NCBI RefSeq assembly: GCF_003034965.1
Contig: NZ_PZKE01000004.1
Span: 124,001-188,000, forward strand
DNA length: 64,000 nucleotides
Direction of reading: 5' to 3'
Source of the DNA: Fuscovulum blasticum DSM 2131
GTDB taxonomy: Bacteria; Pseudomonadota; Alphaproteobacteria; Rhodobacterales; Rhodobacteraceae
The notes under the pieces were generated by a model. The model ran no database searches and was not told where the DNA came from. It was given only the letters and a program-made list of their open reading frames with translations. The translations under genes were made by a program, and so were the position numbers. Each line of letters starts with the position of its first letter. Position 1 is the first letter of the stretch. Positions 24,708 through 33,411 of this stretch are shown piece by piece.

Positions 24708-25447
24708 GCGGCCTCGGCCCGTGCCTGGCGAACGGCAGCCATGAAACGCGCGACATGCGCCGGTGCCAGACGGCCCTTGTCGACATGGCCTTCCTTCAGC
24801 CAACTGCCGACAATGGCCCCGTCCGCCAGCGCAAGCTGGGCCGCGGCATTGGCCTCGGTCATGCCGGCGCCGACGATGATCGGAACATTGCCGCCGGTTG
24901 CGGTGCGGAACCTGCGGATCTTGGCCGGGTCCGTCTCTTGCCCGGTTGCATCCGATGTCACCACAAGCGCGTCGCAGCGCGCGGCGCCAAGGCGCAGATC
25001 CTCGGCTTCGGGGCGCCCCGAAAGCACCGGCTGATACTTGAAGCGCACGCCGCCAAAAAGCACGGCGGGCACCGAGGCCCGTTCAGCCGCCAGCGTGTTG
25101 GCAAAGTCGGCGTCCTGGTCGGGGGGCAAGTGGCCGCAGATCGAATCTATCTGCATGAAGTCAACCGGATAGGATCTGGCAAGGGCGAAGGCACGGCTGT
25201 TGTCATGCAGCACGTTGATGCCGATCCGTGGCCCGGGGGCCAGTGCCACCAGCCGGTCCAGCACCCGCTCCACATCCTCGGAATCGCCGAAATAGTTTTC
25301 GATCACCAGCCCGTCGAAACCTTCGCCGGCCATGATGCGCGCCTCTTCCAGGGCGCGGGCCAGACGGTCGGCCGATGTGTCGCCGCCAAGGTGCAGCATC
25401 CCCAGAATTGGCTTCGGCATCGCGAATAGGCCGCGGAAAGCGGTCAT
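24704..25447 (-). CDS. BtpA/SgcQ-family TIM-barrel protein
   Basis: A 247-residue protein with the BtpA/SgcQ pattern: KPILGMLHLGGDT (12-24), FDGLVIENYFGD, INVLHDNSRAFALA, DFMQIDSICG and the phosphate-binding-like end IIVGAGMTEANAAAQL, GAIVGSWLKEG. BtpA was first described as a photosystem I stability factor in cyanobacteria; in most bacteria the family sits in sugar or nucleoside catabolic clusters, and its reaction is not established. The fold suggests an aldolase- or phosphoribosyl-handling enzyme. The gene lies 1 base after the regulator stop codon and overlaps the AllA-like gene by 4 bases. Confidence 0.85.
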   Translation of the reverse strand: MTAFRGLFAMPKPILGMLHLGGDTSADRLARALEEARIMAGEGFDGLVIENYFGDSEDVERVLDRLVALAPGPRIGINVLHDNSRAFALARSYPVDFMQIDSICGHLPPDQDADFANTLAAERASVPAVLFGGVRFKYQPVLSGRPEAEDLRLGAARCDALVVTSDATGQETDPAKIRRFRTATGGNVPIIVGAGMTEANAAAQLALADGAIVGSWLKEGHVDKGRLAPAHVARFMAAVRQARAEAA

Positions 25448-25448
25448 G

Positions 25449-26237
25449 TCAGTCTCCCTTCGCGGGGGATTGCAGGGCCCCTGCCTGCCCCCAGCGGGTT
25501 GCGAATTTCATTTCCACCCGGGGCGAGTAGATGATCGAGGTCCGCTCGACCCGCTCGCCCTCAAGGTCCAGCACATCGCCGGTGGCACAAAGATAGCCCG
25601 GAACCGCCGGATCAGGCCCGAAGACCTCGGTCAGATGGGCCGAGGGGGGCACCACGGAAAGGTGGATCTCGGAGCGCACGGGAACACGCCCGTAATCGCG
25701 GCGCAGCACTTCATAAAGCGACTGCGCCGCGAAATCGTAGGTCTCGATACCCGGATAGTCTTTCAGGGGCAGCCAGGAGGTATCGAGGTTCAGCCATTCG
25801 ACCGCATCCACGCCGGCCAGCCCTCGCGCACGGACCAGCAGCAGGATGCCATCGTCGATCCGGTGCTCCATGACGCGGGTCACCGGACGCTTGCCGTTGG
25901 CACGGGCAAGATCGGTAAAGCTGCCGAAGTTCCAGACGCTGTGGCTGACCGGGCGGTGCGAAACCATGGTCCCCTTGCCGCGCACCTGGGTCACCAGCCC
26001 CTCTCGGACCAAGAGCGAAAGGGCATGGCGAACGGTGGTGCGCGCCACGGTGAAATGGTCGCGCATCTCGTTTTCCGAAGGGATGATCTCGCCCTCGCCC
26101 CATCCGCCCGAGAGGATCAGCCCGCGCAGGCCCCGATAGAGCTGGCGGTAGATCTGCTCGCCCGAATAGGGATCAAGCGTGATCGCAGCCAGGGACGATG
26201 CCCCCGTCTTCGCGTCGATGTCGCCTGATCCCGCCAT
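25449..26237 (-). CDS. GntR-family regulator with UTRA domain (HutC type)
   Basis: A 262-residue regulator. The N-terminal winged helix (about 25-92) has IYRQLYRGLRGLILSGGW, IPSENEMRDHFTVARTTVRHALSLLVREGL and the wing GKGTMVSHRP. The C-terminal UTRA ligand domain (about 110-250) has the usual final strand RVERTSIIYSPRVEMKF. It sits inside the operon it probably controls, between the solute-binding-protein and BtpA genes. A palindrome in the operon promoter (28803-28823) is the likely operator. The ligand may be the transported compound or a phosphorylated intermediate. Confidence 0.9.
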   Translation of the reverse strand: MAGSGDIDAKTGASSLAAITLDPYSGEQIYRQLYRGLRGLILSGGWGEGEIIPSENEMRDHFTVARTTVRHALSLLVREGLVTQVRGKGTMVSHRPVSHSVWNFGSFTDLARANGKRPVTRVMEHRIDDGILLLVRARGLAGVDAVEWLNLDTSWLPLKDYPGIETYDFAAQSLYEVLRRDYGRVPVRSEIHLSVVPPSAHLTEVFGPDPAVPGYLCATGDVLDLEGERVERTSIIYSPRVEMKFATRWGQAGALQSPAKGD

Positions 26238-26253
26238 GGCCTCGTCCTCGTGA

Positions 26254-27111
26254 TTACTGCGTGGCGCCGTTGATCACGAATTTGTCGACCGCGCCAACAT
26301 CCAGATGATAGCGCTTCACGATCTCGATGTAGGTGCCATCGGCCAACATGCCGTTCAGCGCGGCCAGCGCCGCATCACGCAGGGCGGTGTTCGACTTCTC
26401 GAAGGCGATGCCATAGGGGTTCGGCTCGCCCGCCTCACCGATCTGGTAGAAGGCGCCCGGCTCGTTGATTTCAAGATCCGCCAGCCCCTCGATGCCGATG
26501 ACAGACGCCTGCGCGCGGCCCTGCTTGATCTGCATGATATGTTCGGCCTGCGTCGGGATCTGGATGACGTTGTAAAGGTTGTCGGCCGGGCAGTTCGCCT
26601 TGCCAACCTCTTCGGCCCAAGTCACCCAGCTTGTGCCGGTGGCCACGGCGATGGTCTTGCCGCACAGATCCTTTTCGGTCTTGATCTCGTCCTTGTGGTC
26701 CGCCGTCGTGTAGAAGACGTTGCCGGTGTTGAAGTAGTCGATGAAGTCAAGCTGCGCCTGCCGTTCGACCTTGTCCGAGAAGGCGCTGATGATCATTTCC
26801 GAACGCCCGGTCACCACCTGCGGAATCAACTGGGGAAACTCGACATTTACGAATTCTGGTTCCAGCCCCAGGCGCGCGGCAACCTCGCGGGCGATGTCGA
26901 TGTCAAAGCCCTTCAGCTCTTCGGACCCCGCGTCGGTGTATTCCATCGGCGGATAGGCCAGCGAAGTCACGACCAGCAGCTTGCCCGAGCTTTTGTTTGC
27001 TTCGGGCAGCAGGGCCTGGGCGGCGGCATCCACATCGGCCAGCGCCGGCAGGGCCAGCGTTGCGCCCAGCAATGCCGCCAGAACGGGGCGGTTCAGAAGG
27101 GACAGTTTCAT
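26254..27111 (-). CDS. Amino-acid-type ABC transporter substrate-binding protein
   Basis: A 285-residue periplasmic binding protein of SBP family 3 with a signal peptide (1-25, ending LPALA). The family opening LLVVTSLAYPPMEYTD and the signature GFDIDIAREVAARLGLEPEFV (68-88) are clear. Polar amino acids, opines or small amines are the usual ligands. It belongs with the ATPase and permease just upstream. Two Cys residues (KDLCGK, KANCPADN) could form a disulfide. Ligand identity is not predictable here. Confidence 0.9.
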   Translation of the reverse strand: MKLSLLNRPVLAALLGATLALPALADVDAAAQALLPEANKSSGKLLVVTSLAYPPMEYTDAGSEELKGFDIDIAREVAARLGLEPEFVNVEFPQLIPQVVTGRSEMIISAFSDKVERQAQLDFIDYFNTGNVFYTTADHKDEIKTEKDLCGKTIAVATGTSWVTWAEEVGKANCPADNLYNVIQIPTQAEHIMQIKQGRAQASVIGIEGLADLEINEPGAFYQIGEAGEPNPYGIAFEKSNTALRDAALAALNGMLADGTYIEIVKRYHLDVGAVDKFVINGATQ

Positions 27112-27140
27112 CGCGCAATCCTCTTGTCTGTTGGGTGTTG

Positions 27141-27938
27141 TCAGTCTTTTGCTTCGGCGGGTTGGGCCAGCACACGGCCCAGAAAGCTTCTCACCCGCGG
27201 GTCGGCCGGGTTGGCCAGAACCTTTCTGGCGGGGCCGGTCTCGCGGATTTCTCCGTCAATCATCACGACCACGCGGTCGGCCACATCGCGGGCGAAACCG
27301 ATTTCGTGGGTGACGATGATCATGGTGGTGCCGGTGTCGGCCAGCCGCCGCATCACCTCAAGCACCTCACCCACCAGTTCGGGGTCCAGCGCGCTGGTCG
27401 GTTCGTCGAACAGCATCACCTGCGGTTCCATTGCCAGGGCCCGCGCGATGGCGACGCGCTGTTTCTGCCCGCCCGAAAGCTGCGCGGGCCATGATCCGGC
27501 CTTGTCCGCCAGCCCGACCATTTCAAGCAGGTCCATCGCCCGCGCGGTGGCCGCCGGGCGCGACAGGCCGCGCACCACCATTGGCCCTTCGATCACATTG
27601 CCAAGGACGGTGCGATGCGCGAACAGGTTGAAGTGCTGGAACACCATGCCCAACTGGCTTTGCTGTGCCCGCAGCCGCTTGACCGGCAGTTCGTGCAGCA
27701 CGCCACCCTGCAGGTCATAGCCGATGATCTGGCCATCGACCCAGACATAGCCGCCATAGGGCACCTCAAGGTGGTTGATGCAGCGCAGCAGCGTTGACTT
27801 TCCGCTGCCCGAGGGGCCGAGGATGCACAGCACTTCGCCCTGTGCGACCTCAAGGTCGATACCCTTGAGGACTTCGAGGTTTCCGAAGGCCTTGCGCAGG
27901 CCGACCGCGCGGATGATCGGTTGCTGTGCGGCGGTCAT
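27141..27938 (-). CDS. Amino-acid-type ABC transporter ATPase
   Basis: A 265-residue ATPase of the GlnQ/HisP family. It has Walker A GPSGSGKST (40-48), the Q-loop VFQHFN, signature LSGGQKQRVAIARALA, Walker B VMLFDEPTSALDPE and the H-loop His in IIVTHEIGFA. It powers the importer formed with the permease it overlaps by 4 bases and the binding protein downstream. Confidence 0.93.
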   Translation of the reverse strand: MTAAQQPIIRAVGLRKAFGNLEVLKGIDLEVAQGEVLCILGPSGSGKSTLLRCINHLEVPYGGYVWVDGQIIGYDLQGGVLHELPVKRLRAQQSQLGMVFQHFNLFAHRTVLGNVIEGPMVVRGLSRPAATARAMDLLEMVGLADKAGSWPAQLSGGQKQRVAIARALAMEPQVMLFDEPTSALDPELVGEVLEVMRRLADTGTTMIIVTHEIGFARDVADRVVVMIDGEIRETGPARKVLANPADPRVRSFLGRVLAQPAEAKD

Positions 27939-28792
27939 GCGCGGCCCCCATGGCTGCGGCCGAAGTGCTTTTCAAGGTAGTATTGCCCGATCGACAGCAC
28001 AGTCGTTCCGGCCAGATACCAAAGCGCGCAGACGAACAGCAGTTCGATCACCGCGCCATTGATGAAGTAGATGCGTTGCGCCGCATTCAGCATCTCGGTC
28101 ATGGCGATGGTGGCGGCCAGGGACGAGAACTTCAGCATCCCCACGGCGCTGTTGCCCAGAACCGGCAGGATCAACCGCATGGTTTGCGGCAGCACGATGC
28201 GGCGCATCGTCTGGCCCGGCGTCATGCCCAGTGTATTGGCCGCCTCAACCTGACCGCGGTCGACGGACAGGATGCCGCCGCGTACCACTTCGGTCAGGTA
28301 GGAACCTTCGTTGACCCCAAGGCCAAGAACGGCGGCGACGAAGGGGGTCATGACGGTGACCATTTTCACATCGACCACGCCGGGGATGTAGAGCGTGGGG
28401 AAGATCAGCGCGATGTTGAACCAGATCAGCAGTTGCAGCAGCACGGGCGTGCCACGGAAGATCCAGACGTAAAGCCAGGATGCGAAGCGCAGCACAGGGT
28501 TGGCCGAAAGCCGCATCATCCCGAAGGCGAAGCCAAGCACGACGCCAAGCGCCAGCGCGGCGAAGGTGATCAGCAGCGTCCAGACAAACCCCTTGATGAT
28601 CACCGGGGCCGTCAGGAACTCACCAACGATGGCCCAGCGGATGTTTCCTTCCGCGAAGGCCCGCACCAGCAGCGCAAGCAGCAGCAGAACCAGACTGCCC
28701 GCGATCCAGCGCCACGGATGCCGCCGGCCGCGCACCGGCAGGTCGGGGCCGGGCAGGGTGTCGGCGGACAGGGGCGGGTTGGCGCGGGTCAT
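27935..28792 (-). CDS. Amino-acid-type ABC transporter permease
   Basis: A 285-residue HisM/GlnP-type permease with about five to six hydrophobic helices. The EAA-loop-like segment LSVDRGQVEAANTLGMTPGQTMRRIVLPQTMR precedes the last helices, and VWIFRGTPVLLQLLIWF is the typical central motif. It is longer at the N-terminus than many homologues (a cytoplasmic tail of about 30 residues). ATG 28792 is preferred to a TTG at 28801. As the first gene of the seven-gene operon it follows a good promoter and a palindromic operator candidate. Being the only permease, it would act as a homodimer. Confidence 0.9.
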   Translation of the reverse strand: MTRANPPLSADTLPGPDLPVRGRRHPWRWIAGSLVLLLLALLVRAFAEGNIRWAIVGEFLTAPVIIKGFVWTLLITFAALALGVVLGFAFGMMRLSANPVLRFASWLYVWIFRGTPVLLQLLIWFNIALIFPTLYIPGVVDVKMVTVMTPFVAAVLGLGVNEGSYLTEVVRGGILSVDRGQVEAANTLGMTPGQTMRRIVLPQTMRLILPVLGNSAVGMLKFSSLAATIAMTEMLNAAQRIYFINGAVIELLFVCALWYLAGTTVLSIGQYYLEKHFGRSHGGRA

Positions 28793-28802
28793 CAGATCCA
28801 AC

Positions 28803-28852
28803 TTGTAGTGTTGTTCCTACAACTAATATGAACGGGTCTTTTCACGAGTCAA
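28803..28852 (-). promoter_or_regulatory. Promoter and operator of the seven-gene catabolic operon
   Basis: On the minus strand TTGACT (28847-28852) and ATATTA (28824-28829) are separated by exactly 17 bases, a good sigma70-type promoter. Just downstream lie overlapping palindromes: TTGTAG-N8-CTACAA (28803-28822) and GTTGT-N4-ACAAC (28810-28823). Binding there would block transcription, so this is the probable operator of the operon's own GntR/UTRA regulator. The rest of the 28793-29060 gap shows no gene. Confidence 0.65.
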
Positions 28853-29060
28853 CAGGGCTTTCGCACCCGTGCAGGATATGACGTTCCGAGACAGGGCTAC
28901 CCTTGCGGTCGGGCGGGCCGATACGCGCTATTGCGGAATTGCAGGTTTAACCCGGCTCCAAATCCGCACCTCTGGCTGTCGAGCCATAAAGGAAGGCCCC
29001 GGTGGCGCGTTTGAACTTGCCGACCGGGGGCTTGAGGTGAGCCGTAGGAAGATGTGTGGT

Positions 29061-30617
29061 TCAGGTCCGCGCGACAGGATCGTTGGGCCAGGATGGGGTT
29101 CCGGGCCGGCACAGGAAGCACATCTCGGTTCCGGCCTTCACGCTGCCGCTGGCAAAGATCATCGCCCCGTCATGCGGTGCGATGATCGGGCTTCCGTCGG
29201 CGCGCTTGCCGATCACCTCGTCTTTCCGCACCGATTCGCCGGTCACATAGGTGCGCAGCAGGCGATCGTCGTCGCTTTCGGCAAAGATCGCGTCCCCGAT
29301 CTGCAGGATCTGCGGTGGGGCGGGGGGCGGACCTGCCTCGGCCATGATCAGGCCAAGTGCTGCCAGACCGCGCGCGATCACCTCATAGGCCATCCCGCCC
29401 GAGGCCGGGTCCTTGTGCGAGCCACACTCCACCGTGATTGCCGCCCCCCCGACAAAGCGCATGAATTCCGTGGTGCCGATGGCGTGCCCGATCTCGGACG
29501 CGCGGCCTTGCCGGGTCAGTGCCTTCAGATGCGCCGGCATCCAGCCCTGAACCGCGAAGGGCAGGCCAAGCGCGCGGATCAACTGCCGCTCTTCCCGCGG
29601 GCGGACATACGGCTCCAGATCGCTGCCGGGCGCATCCGGGCCAAACAATGCGAAGGCCGGCCCTTCGGACCCGAAGGAATGCAGGTCGATCAGCACATCA
29701 TGGGCGCGCAGCATCGAACACAGCACATTCGCGACCCGATCCTCGTTGACCTGCGGCACCGGATATTCGTGCAGGTCGCGGTTCAGGTTGCGGTCCCCCT
29801 CACGCCGGTCAAGCCGGTAAGCCATGTGATTGACCACAGGCACGAATGTCACCGAGCCGCAAACCAGCTTGCGGCGTCCGGCGCGGAACTCGGCGATCAT
29901 CCGGCTGATCGCTTTCGGCCCGCAACCTTCGTTGCCATGGACGGCCCCGGTCACGATCACGCGCGGACCGGGTCGCAGGCTGTGAAAGGTTACGCTTTCC
30001 AGACTGTCGGGCAGCGACAGCGCCGCTGCGGCCTGATCCGGCGTCGCGATGTCGATGATCATGCCGGGGCGCAGCCGCTGCGCGAGTTCCAGCAACTGGT
30101 CATGCGGCACCGCCACACAGCCCGCCGTGCCGGTCATTTCAGGGCGGGCGGCATGAAGGAAGATCGCGCTGCCTCCTGCCGCGCGCGGGACGGCATCATT
30201 CCAGCCCAACGGGATGAAAATGTCGAACAGCCTTGGCGCGCGATCCGGCGGCGGCTCGTTATGGCTGCGGGCGCGCATCCGGTTGTAATCCGGGCTGGCC
30301 GGGTTCTCGATCCAGTCATAGCTGTCAGGCTTGGGTTTGAAGGGAAAGGCCATGGCAGCCATGACGCCATCATCAAAGATGCCGGGCTCGTAATAGCCGT
30401 AGCGCAGGGCAAAGCGCCCTGACGGTGTGGCTCCGTCGCCCTCGCGCTTCTGCGCCGGGTCCACGATGCCCGAGCGGCCCACGGCGCAAGGCACCGTCCA
30501 GTCGCCGATGGTCAGCGTGCCACGATGCGGGGCGGCAGGGTCGTGCCCTGCCCGCACCGTGATGACGAGGTCTGGCCCGATTTCCGGGATTGCGGAGGGG
30601 GCTGATTGGTCAAGCAT
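29061..30617 (-). CDS. Fusion of L,D-transpeptidase-like (YkuD) and aspartoacylase/AstE-like domains
   Basis: A 518-residue two-domain protein. Residues about 18-200 resemble YkuD: GRSGI, DGATPSGRFALRYGYY, and the active-site box with His155 (IFLHAA) and Cys167 (GTAGCVAVP). Residues about 215-510 resemble the succinylglutamate desuccinylase/aspartoacylase (M14-like) fold with zinc ligands His227 and Glu230 (GAVHGNEG) and His313 (LIDLHSFGSEGP), and a C-terminal beta domain. No signal peptide is seen, so it should act in the cytoplasm. It overlaps the OppF-type gene by 8 bases, so it probably processes the imported peptides, perhaps murein fragments. Confidence 0.8.
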   Translation of the reverse strand: MLDQSAPSAIPEIGPDLVITVRAGHDPAAPHRGTLTIGDWTVPCAVGRSGIVDPAQKREGDGATPSGRFALRYGYYEPGIFDDGVMAAMAFPFKPKPDSYDWIENPASPDYNRMRARSHNEPPPDRAPRLFDIFIPLGWNDAVPRAAGGSAIFLHAARPEMTGTAGCVAVPHDQLLELAQRLRPGMIIDIATPDQAAAALSLPDSLESVTFHSLRPGPRVIVTGAVHGNEGCGPKAISRMIAEFRAGRRKLVCGSVTFVPVVNHMAYRLDRREGDRNLNRDLHEYPVPQVNEDRVANVLCSMLRAHDVLIDLHSFGSEGPAFALFGPDAPGSDLEPYVRPREERQLIRALGLPFAVQGWMPAHLKALTRQGRASEIGHAIGTTEFMRFVGGAAITVECGSHKDPASGGMAYEVIARGLAALGLIMAEAGPPPAPPQILQIGDAIFAESDDDRLLRTYVTGESVRKDEVIGKRADGSPIIAPHDGAMIFASGSVKAGTEMCFLCRPGTPSWPNDPVART

Positions 30618-31617
30618 GGGATGTTCCGGTTTTCAGCAGATGACAGCGCGCCTGATGATCGGCGCCGAGGCGGGTGAAATCAGGCACCTGGCCGCTCTGG
30701 CACTGTGGCAGGGCCTGCGGGCAGCGTGGGTTGAAGGCGCATCCTTCTGGCGGGGCCATCGGGCTGGGGATTTCGCCGCCCAGACGGGCCGGCACCCGAT
30801 CACGGTGCAGCGGGTCCGGGATCGCCGAGATCAGCGCCCGCGTATAAGGGTGGCTTGGCGCGGTGAAGATCTCGCGCCAGCCGCCTTCTTCGACGATGCG
30901 GCCCAGATACATCACGGCGATCCGGTCGCTCATGTGTTCGACAACGCCCAGATCATGTGAGATCAGCAGCAGGGCAAGGCCCAGCTTGTCTTTCAGATCC
31001 AGCAGAAGGTTGATGATCTGCGCGCGGATCGAGACATCCAGCGCTGAAACCGGCTCGTCGCAGATCACCAGTTTTGGCCGCAGGATCAGCGCCCGCGCAA
31101 TGCACAGCCGTTGACGCTGGCCGCCGGAAAACTCGTGCGGATAACGGCTGGCCACTTCGGGCGACATGCCGACAAGGCCAAGCATCTCGGCCACGCGCGC
31201 TTCGCGCTCGGCCCGGTCGGTCATGCCATGCAGGCGCAGGGGCGCTGACAGGATCTCGCGGATGGTCTGGCGCGGGTTCAGCGACGACATCGGGTCCTGG
31301 AACACCATCTGCGCCGACCTTGCCAGCGCCATGGCCGACACCTGCGCCGCCCCCGTTATCTCGTGTCCGTCCAGCCGGATCACCCCGGCCGTCGCAGGCA
31401 CCAGCCCCAGCAGCGCCTGCGCAATCGAGGATTTGCCACAGCCGCTTTCGCCCACCAGGCCAAGACATTCGCCCGCCCGCAGTGTCAGATCCACCCCGTC
31501 CACGGCCCGGACGGCAAAGTGCTTGCCGCGCCAGCCTTGCCGCACCGCGTAATGCACCTTCAGGCCCTGCACCGACAGCAGGGGCGTGGCGGCCGGGATC
31601 ATTGCGGCCTCAGACAT
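30610..31617 (-). CDS. Peptide ABC transporter ATPase (OppF/DppF type)
   Basis: A 335-residue ATPase with Walker A GESGCGKSS, Q-loop MVFQDPMSSLNPR, signature FSGGQRQRLCIARAL, Walker B LVICDEPVSALDVS and H-loop LISHDLG. The C-terminal oligopeptide extension has the Cys cluster (GCAFNPRCPQALPQC ... ARCHLL) that binds a 4Fe-4S cluster in related proteins. It overlaps the OppD-type gene and the YkuD-AstE gene by 8 bases each, so the genes are translated together. Confidence 0.92.
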   Translation of the reverse strand: MSEAAMIPAATPLLSVQGLKVHYAVRQGWRGKHFAVRAVDGVDLTLRAGECLGLVGESGCGKSSIAQALLGLVPATAGVIRLDGHEITGAAQVSAMALARSAQMVFQDPMSSLNPRQTIREILSAPLRLHGMTDRAEREARVAEMLGLVGMSPEVASRYPHEFSGGQRQRLCIARALILRPKLVICDEPVSALDVSIRAQIINLLLDLKDKLGLALLLISHDLGVVEHMSDRIAVMYLGRIVEEGGWREIFTAPSHPYTRALISAIPDPLHRDRVPARLGGEIPSPMAPPEGCAFNPRCPQALPQCQSGQVPDFTRLGADHQARCHLLKTGTSHA

Positions 31618-32587
31618 GATGCAGACACCGGACCCGGCCCCCCTCGTTCAGATCGGTCATCGCCACGGGTGCCGCGCGGCATTCCGCTGTGGCGCGTGTG
31701 CAGCGCGGCGCAAAGCGGCAGCCCTGCGGAAAATCGCGGATCGCCGGCACCACGCCGCCGATCTCGGTCAGCCGCTCCTGCCCCCGCTCCAGCCGCCGCC
31801 CCAGACGCGGCAGCGCATTGATCAGGCCGCGCGTGTAAGGATGCGCCGGGGCGGTGAAGATCTCCTCGGCGCTGCGCTGTTCCACGATCTGGCCCGCATA
31901 CATTACCGCCACGCGGTTGCAGACGCGCGCCACCAGCCCCAGGTCATGCGAGATCATCATCACCGCCGTGCCCTTGGCGCGGCACAGTTCAAGCACCAGT
32001 TCCACAATCTCGGCCTGGATCGTCACATCCAGCGCTGTGGTCGGCTCATCTGCGATCAGCAGCGCCGGGTCGCAGGCCAGCGCGATGGCGATCATCACGC
32101 GCTGCCGCATCCCGCCCGAAAGCTGGTGCGGATAGGCGTTGATCCGGCGCTCCGGGCTGGACACCTGGACCTGTTCCAGCGCCTCGATCGCCTTCAGCCG
32201 TGCGGCCCGCGGCGTCAGGCCGCGATGCAGCACGAACATCTCGCCGATCTGGTCGCCCACCGTCATCAGCGGGTTCAGCGCCGTCATCGGCTCTTGAAAG
32301 ATCATCGACACCTTGTCGCCGCGCAGGCGGCGCATCTCTCGCGGGGGGAGCGGTGCCAGATCACGGCCCTCCAGCAGGATCTGCCCGCCGCTGACCGCCA
32401 TCGGCGCCTTCAGCAGCCCCGCCAGTGCTAGGGCGCAAAGGCTTTTGCCACAGCCGGATTCCCCCACCAGGCCGAAAACCTCACCGCGGTTGATGGTGAA
32501 ATCCACCCCCTCGACCGCCGGGACACGAACCGCCCCGTCAGAGAGGCTGATCGCAAGGTTGCGCACATCCAGAACCGCCTTGGTCAT
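31610..32587 (-). CDS. Peptide ABC transporter ATPase (OppD/DppD type)
   Basis: A 325-residue ATPase with Walker A GESGCGKSL, Q-loop MIFQEPMTALNP, signature LSGGMRQRVMIAIALA, Walker B LLIADEPTTALDV and H-loop MISHDLGLVAR. The C-terminus again has the Cys motif (GCRFAPRCTRATAEC ... RCLHHV). It pairs with the OppF-type subunit to drive the two permeases. Start overlaps the OppC-type gene by 4 bases. Confidence 0.92.
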   Translation of the reverse strand: MTKAVLDVRNLAISLSDGAVRVPAVEGVDFTINRGEVFGLVGESGCGKSLCALALAGLLKAPMAVSGGQILLEGRDLAPLPPREMRRLRGDKVSMIFQEPMTALNPLMTVGDQIGEMFVLHRGLTPRAARLKAIEALEQVQVSSPERRINAYPHQLSGGMRQRVMIAIALACDPALLIADEPTTALDVTIQAEIVELVLELCRAKGTAVMMISHDLGLVARVCNRVAVMYAGQIVEQRSAEEIFTAPAHPYTRGLINALPRLGRRLERGQERLTEIGGVVPAIRDFPQGCRFAPRCTRATAECRAAPVAMTDLNEGGRVRCLHHV

Positions 32588-33402
32588 TTGCGGCCCTTTC
32601 CATGAGGATCAAGAAGGTCACGCAGACCATCGCCCAGAAGATTGAAGCCCAGAACGGCGGCAAACAGTGCAAGCCCGGGAAAGACCGCGACCCAGGGCGC
32701 CACCATTAACTGTTCGCGCGCCGAGGACAGCATCCCGCCCCAGCTTGGGTTCGGCGGCACAACGCCAAGGCCAAGGAAGGACAGCGAGGCTTCGGCCATG
32801 ATCGCCGAACCCACACCCATCGTAGCCACAACGATCAGCGGCCCGGAAATGTTGGGCAGCAGTTCCCGGAACATCACATGCAGCGGGCCAAAGCCCATGG
32901 TCCGGGCCGATTGCACATAGTTCAGCGATTTCTGCGTCAGCACCTGCGCGCGAGAGATCCGGCAGCTATAGGCCCAGTCCGTCATGCCAAGCGCGATCAG
33001 CAGGCTTGGCAGCCCGGGGCCAAGAATCGCCATCAGCGCAAGCGCAAAGACGATGGTCGGGATGGAGAGCATGAGGTTGGTCAGACCCTGCACGATTTCA
33101 TCCCACCAGCCGCCGATGTAACCGGCCGATAGGCCCAGCGAGACGCCGATGGCGGTGTTCATCACCTGGACTGCCAGCCCGATGAACAGCGAGATGCGGG
33201 CGCCATAGGCGATGCGGGAAAAGATGTCGCGGCCCTGCTCGTCGGTGCCCAGCCAGAACTGGGCGCCGGGCGGTTCTTCCGCATACATCAGATTGGCAGA
33301 GGTGACCGGGTCATAGGGCGCGATCAAAGGCGCAAACACGGCCAGCAGAAAGATCAGCAGGATGATCCCGCCGCCGACATAAAGGTTGGCTCCGGCTTTC
33401 AT
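32584..33402 (-). CDS. Peptide ABC transporter permease (OppC/DppC type)
   Basis: A 272-residue permease with an N-terminal helix (GGIILLIFLLAVFAPLIAPYDP), the typical FWLGTDEQGRDIFSRIAYGARISL loop and a binding-protein-dependent transport domain with the EAA-like segment YVQSARTMGFGPLHVMFRELLPN. Later helices include VPPNPSWGGMLSSAREQL, a hallmark of DppC proteins. It is encoded 9 bases after the OppB-type gene. Confidence 0.92.
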   Translation of the reverse strand: MKAGANLYVGGGIILLIFLLAVFAPLIAPYDPVTSANLMYAEEPPGAQFWLGTDEQGRDIFSRIAYGARISLFIGLAVQVMNTAIGVSLGLSAGYIGGWWDEIVQGLTNLMLSIPTIVFALALMAILGPGLPSLLIALGMTDWAYSCRISRAQVLTQKSLNYVQSARTMGFGPLHVMFRELLPNISGPLIVVATMGVGSAIMAEASLSFLGLGVVPPNPSWGGMLSSAREQLMVAPWVAVFPGLALFAAVLGFNLLGDGLRDLLDPHGKGRK

Positions 33403-33411
33403 GGTGCTTCC

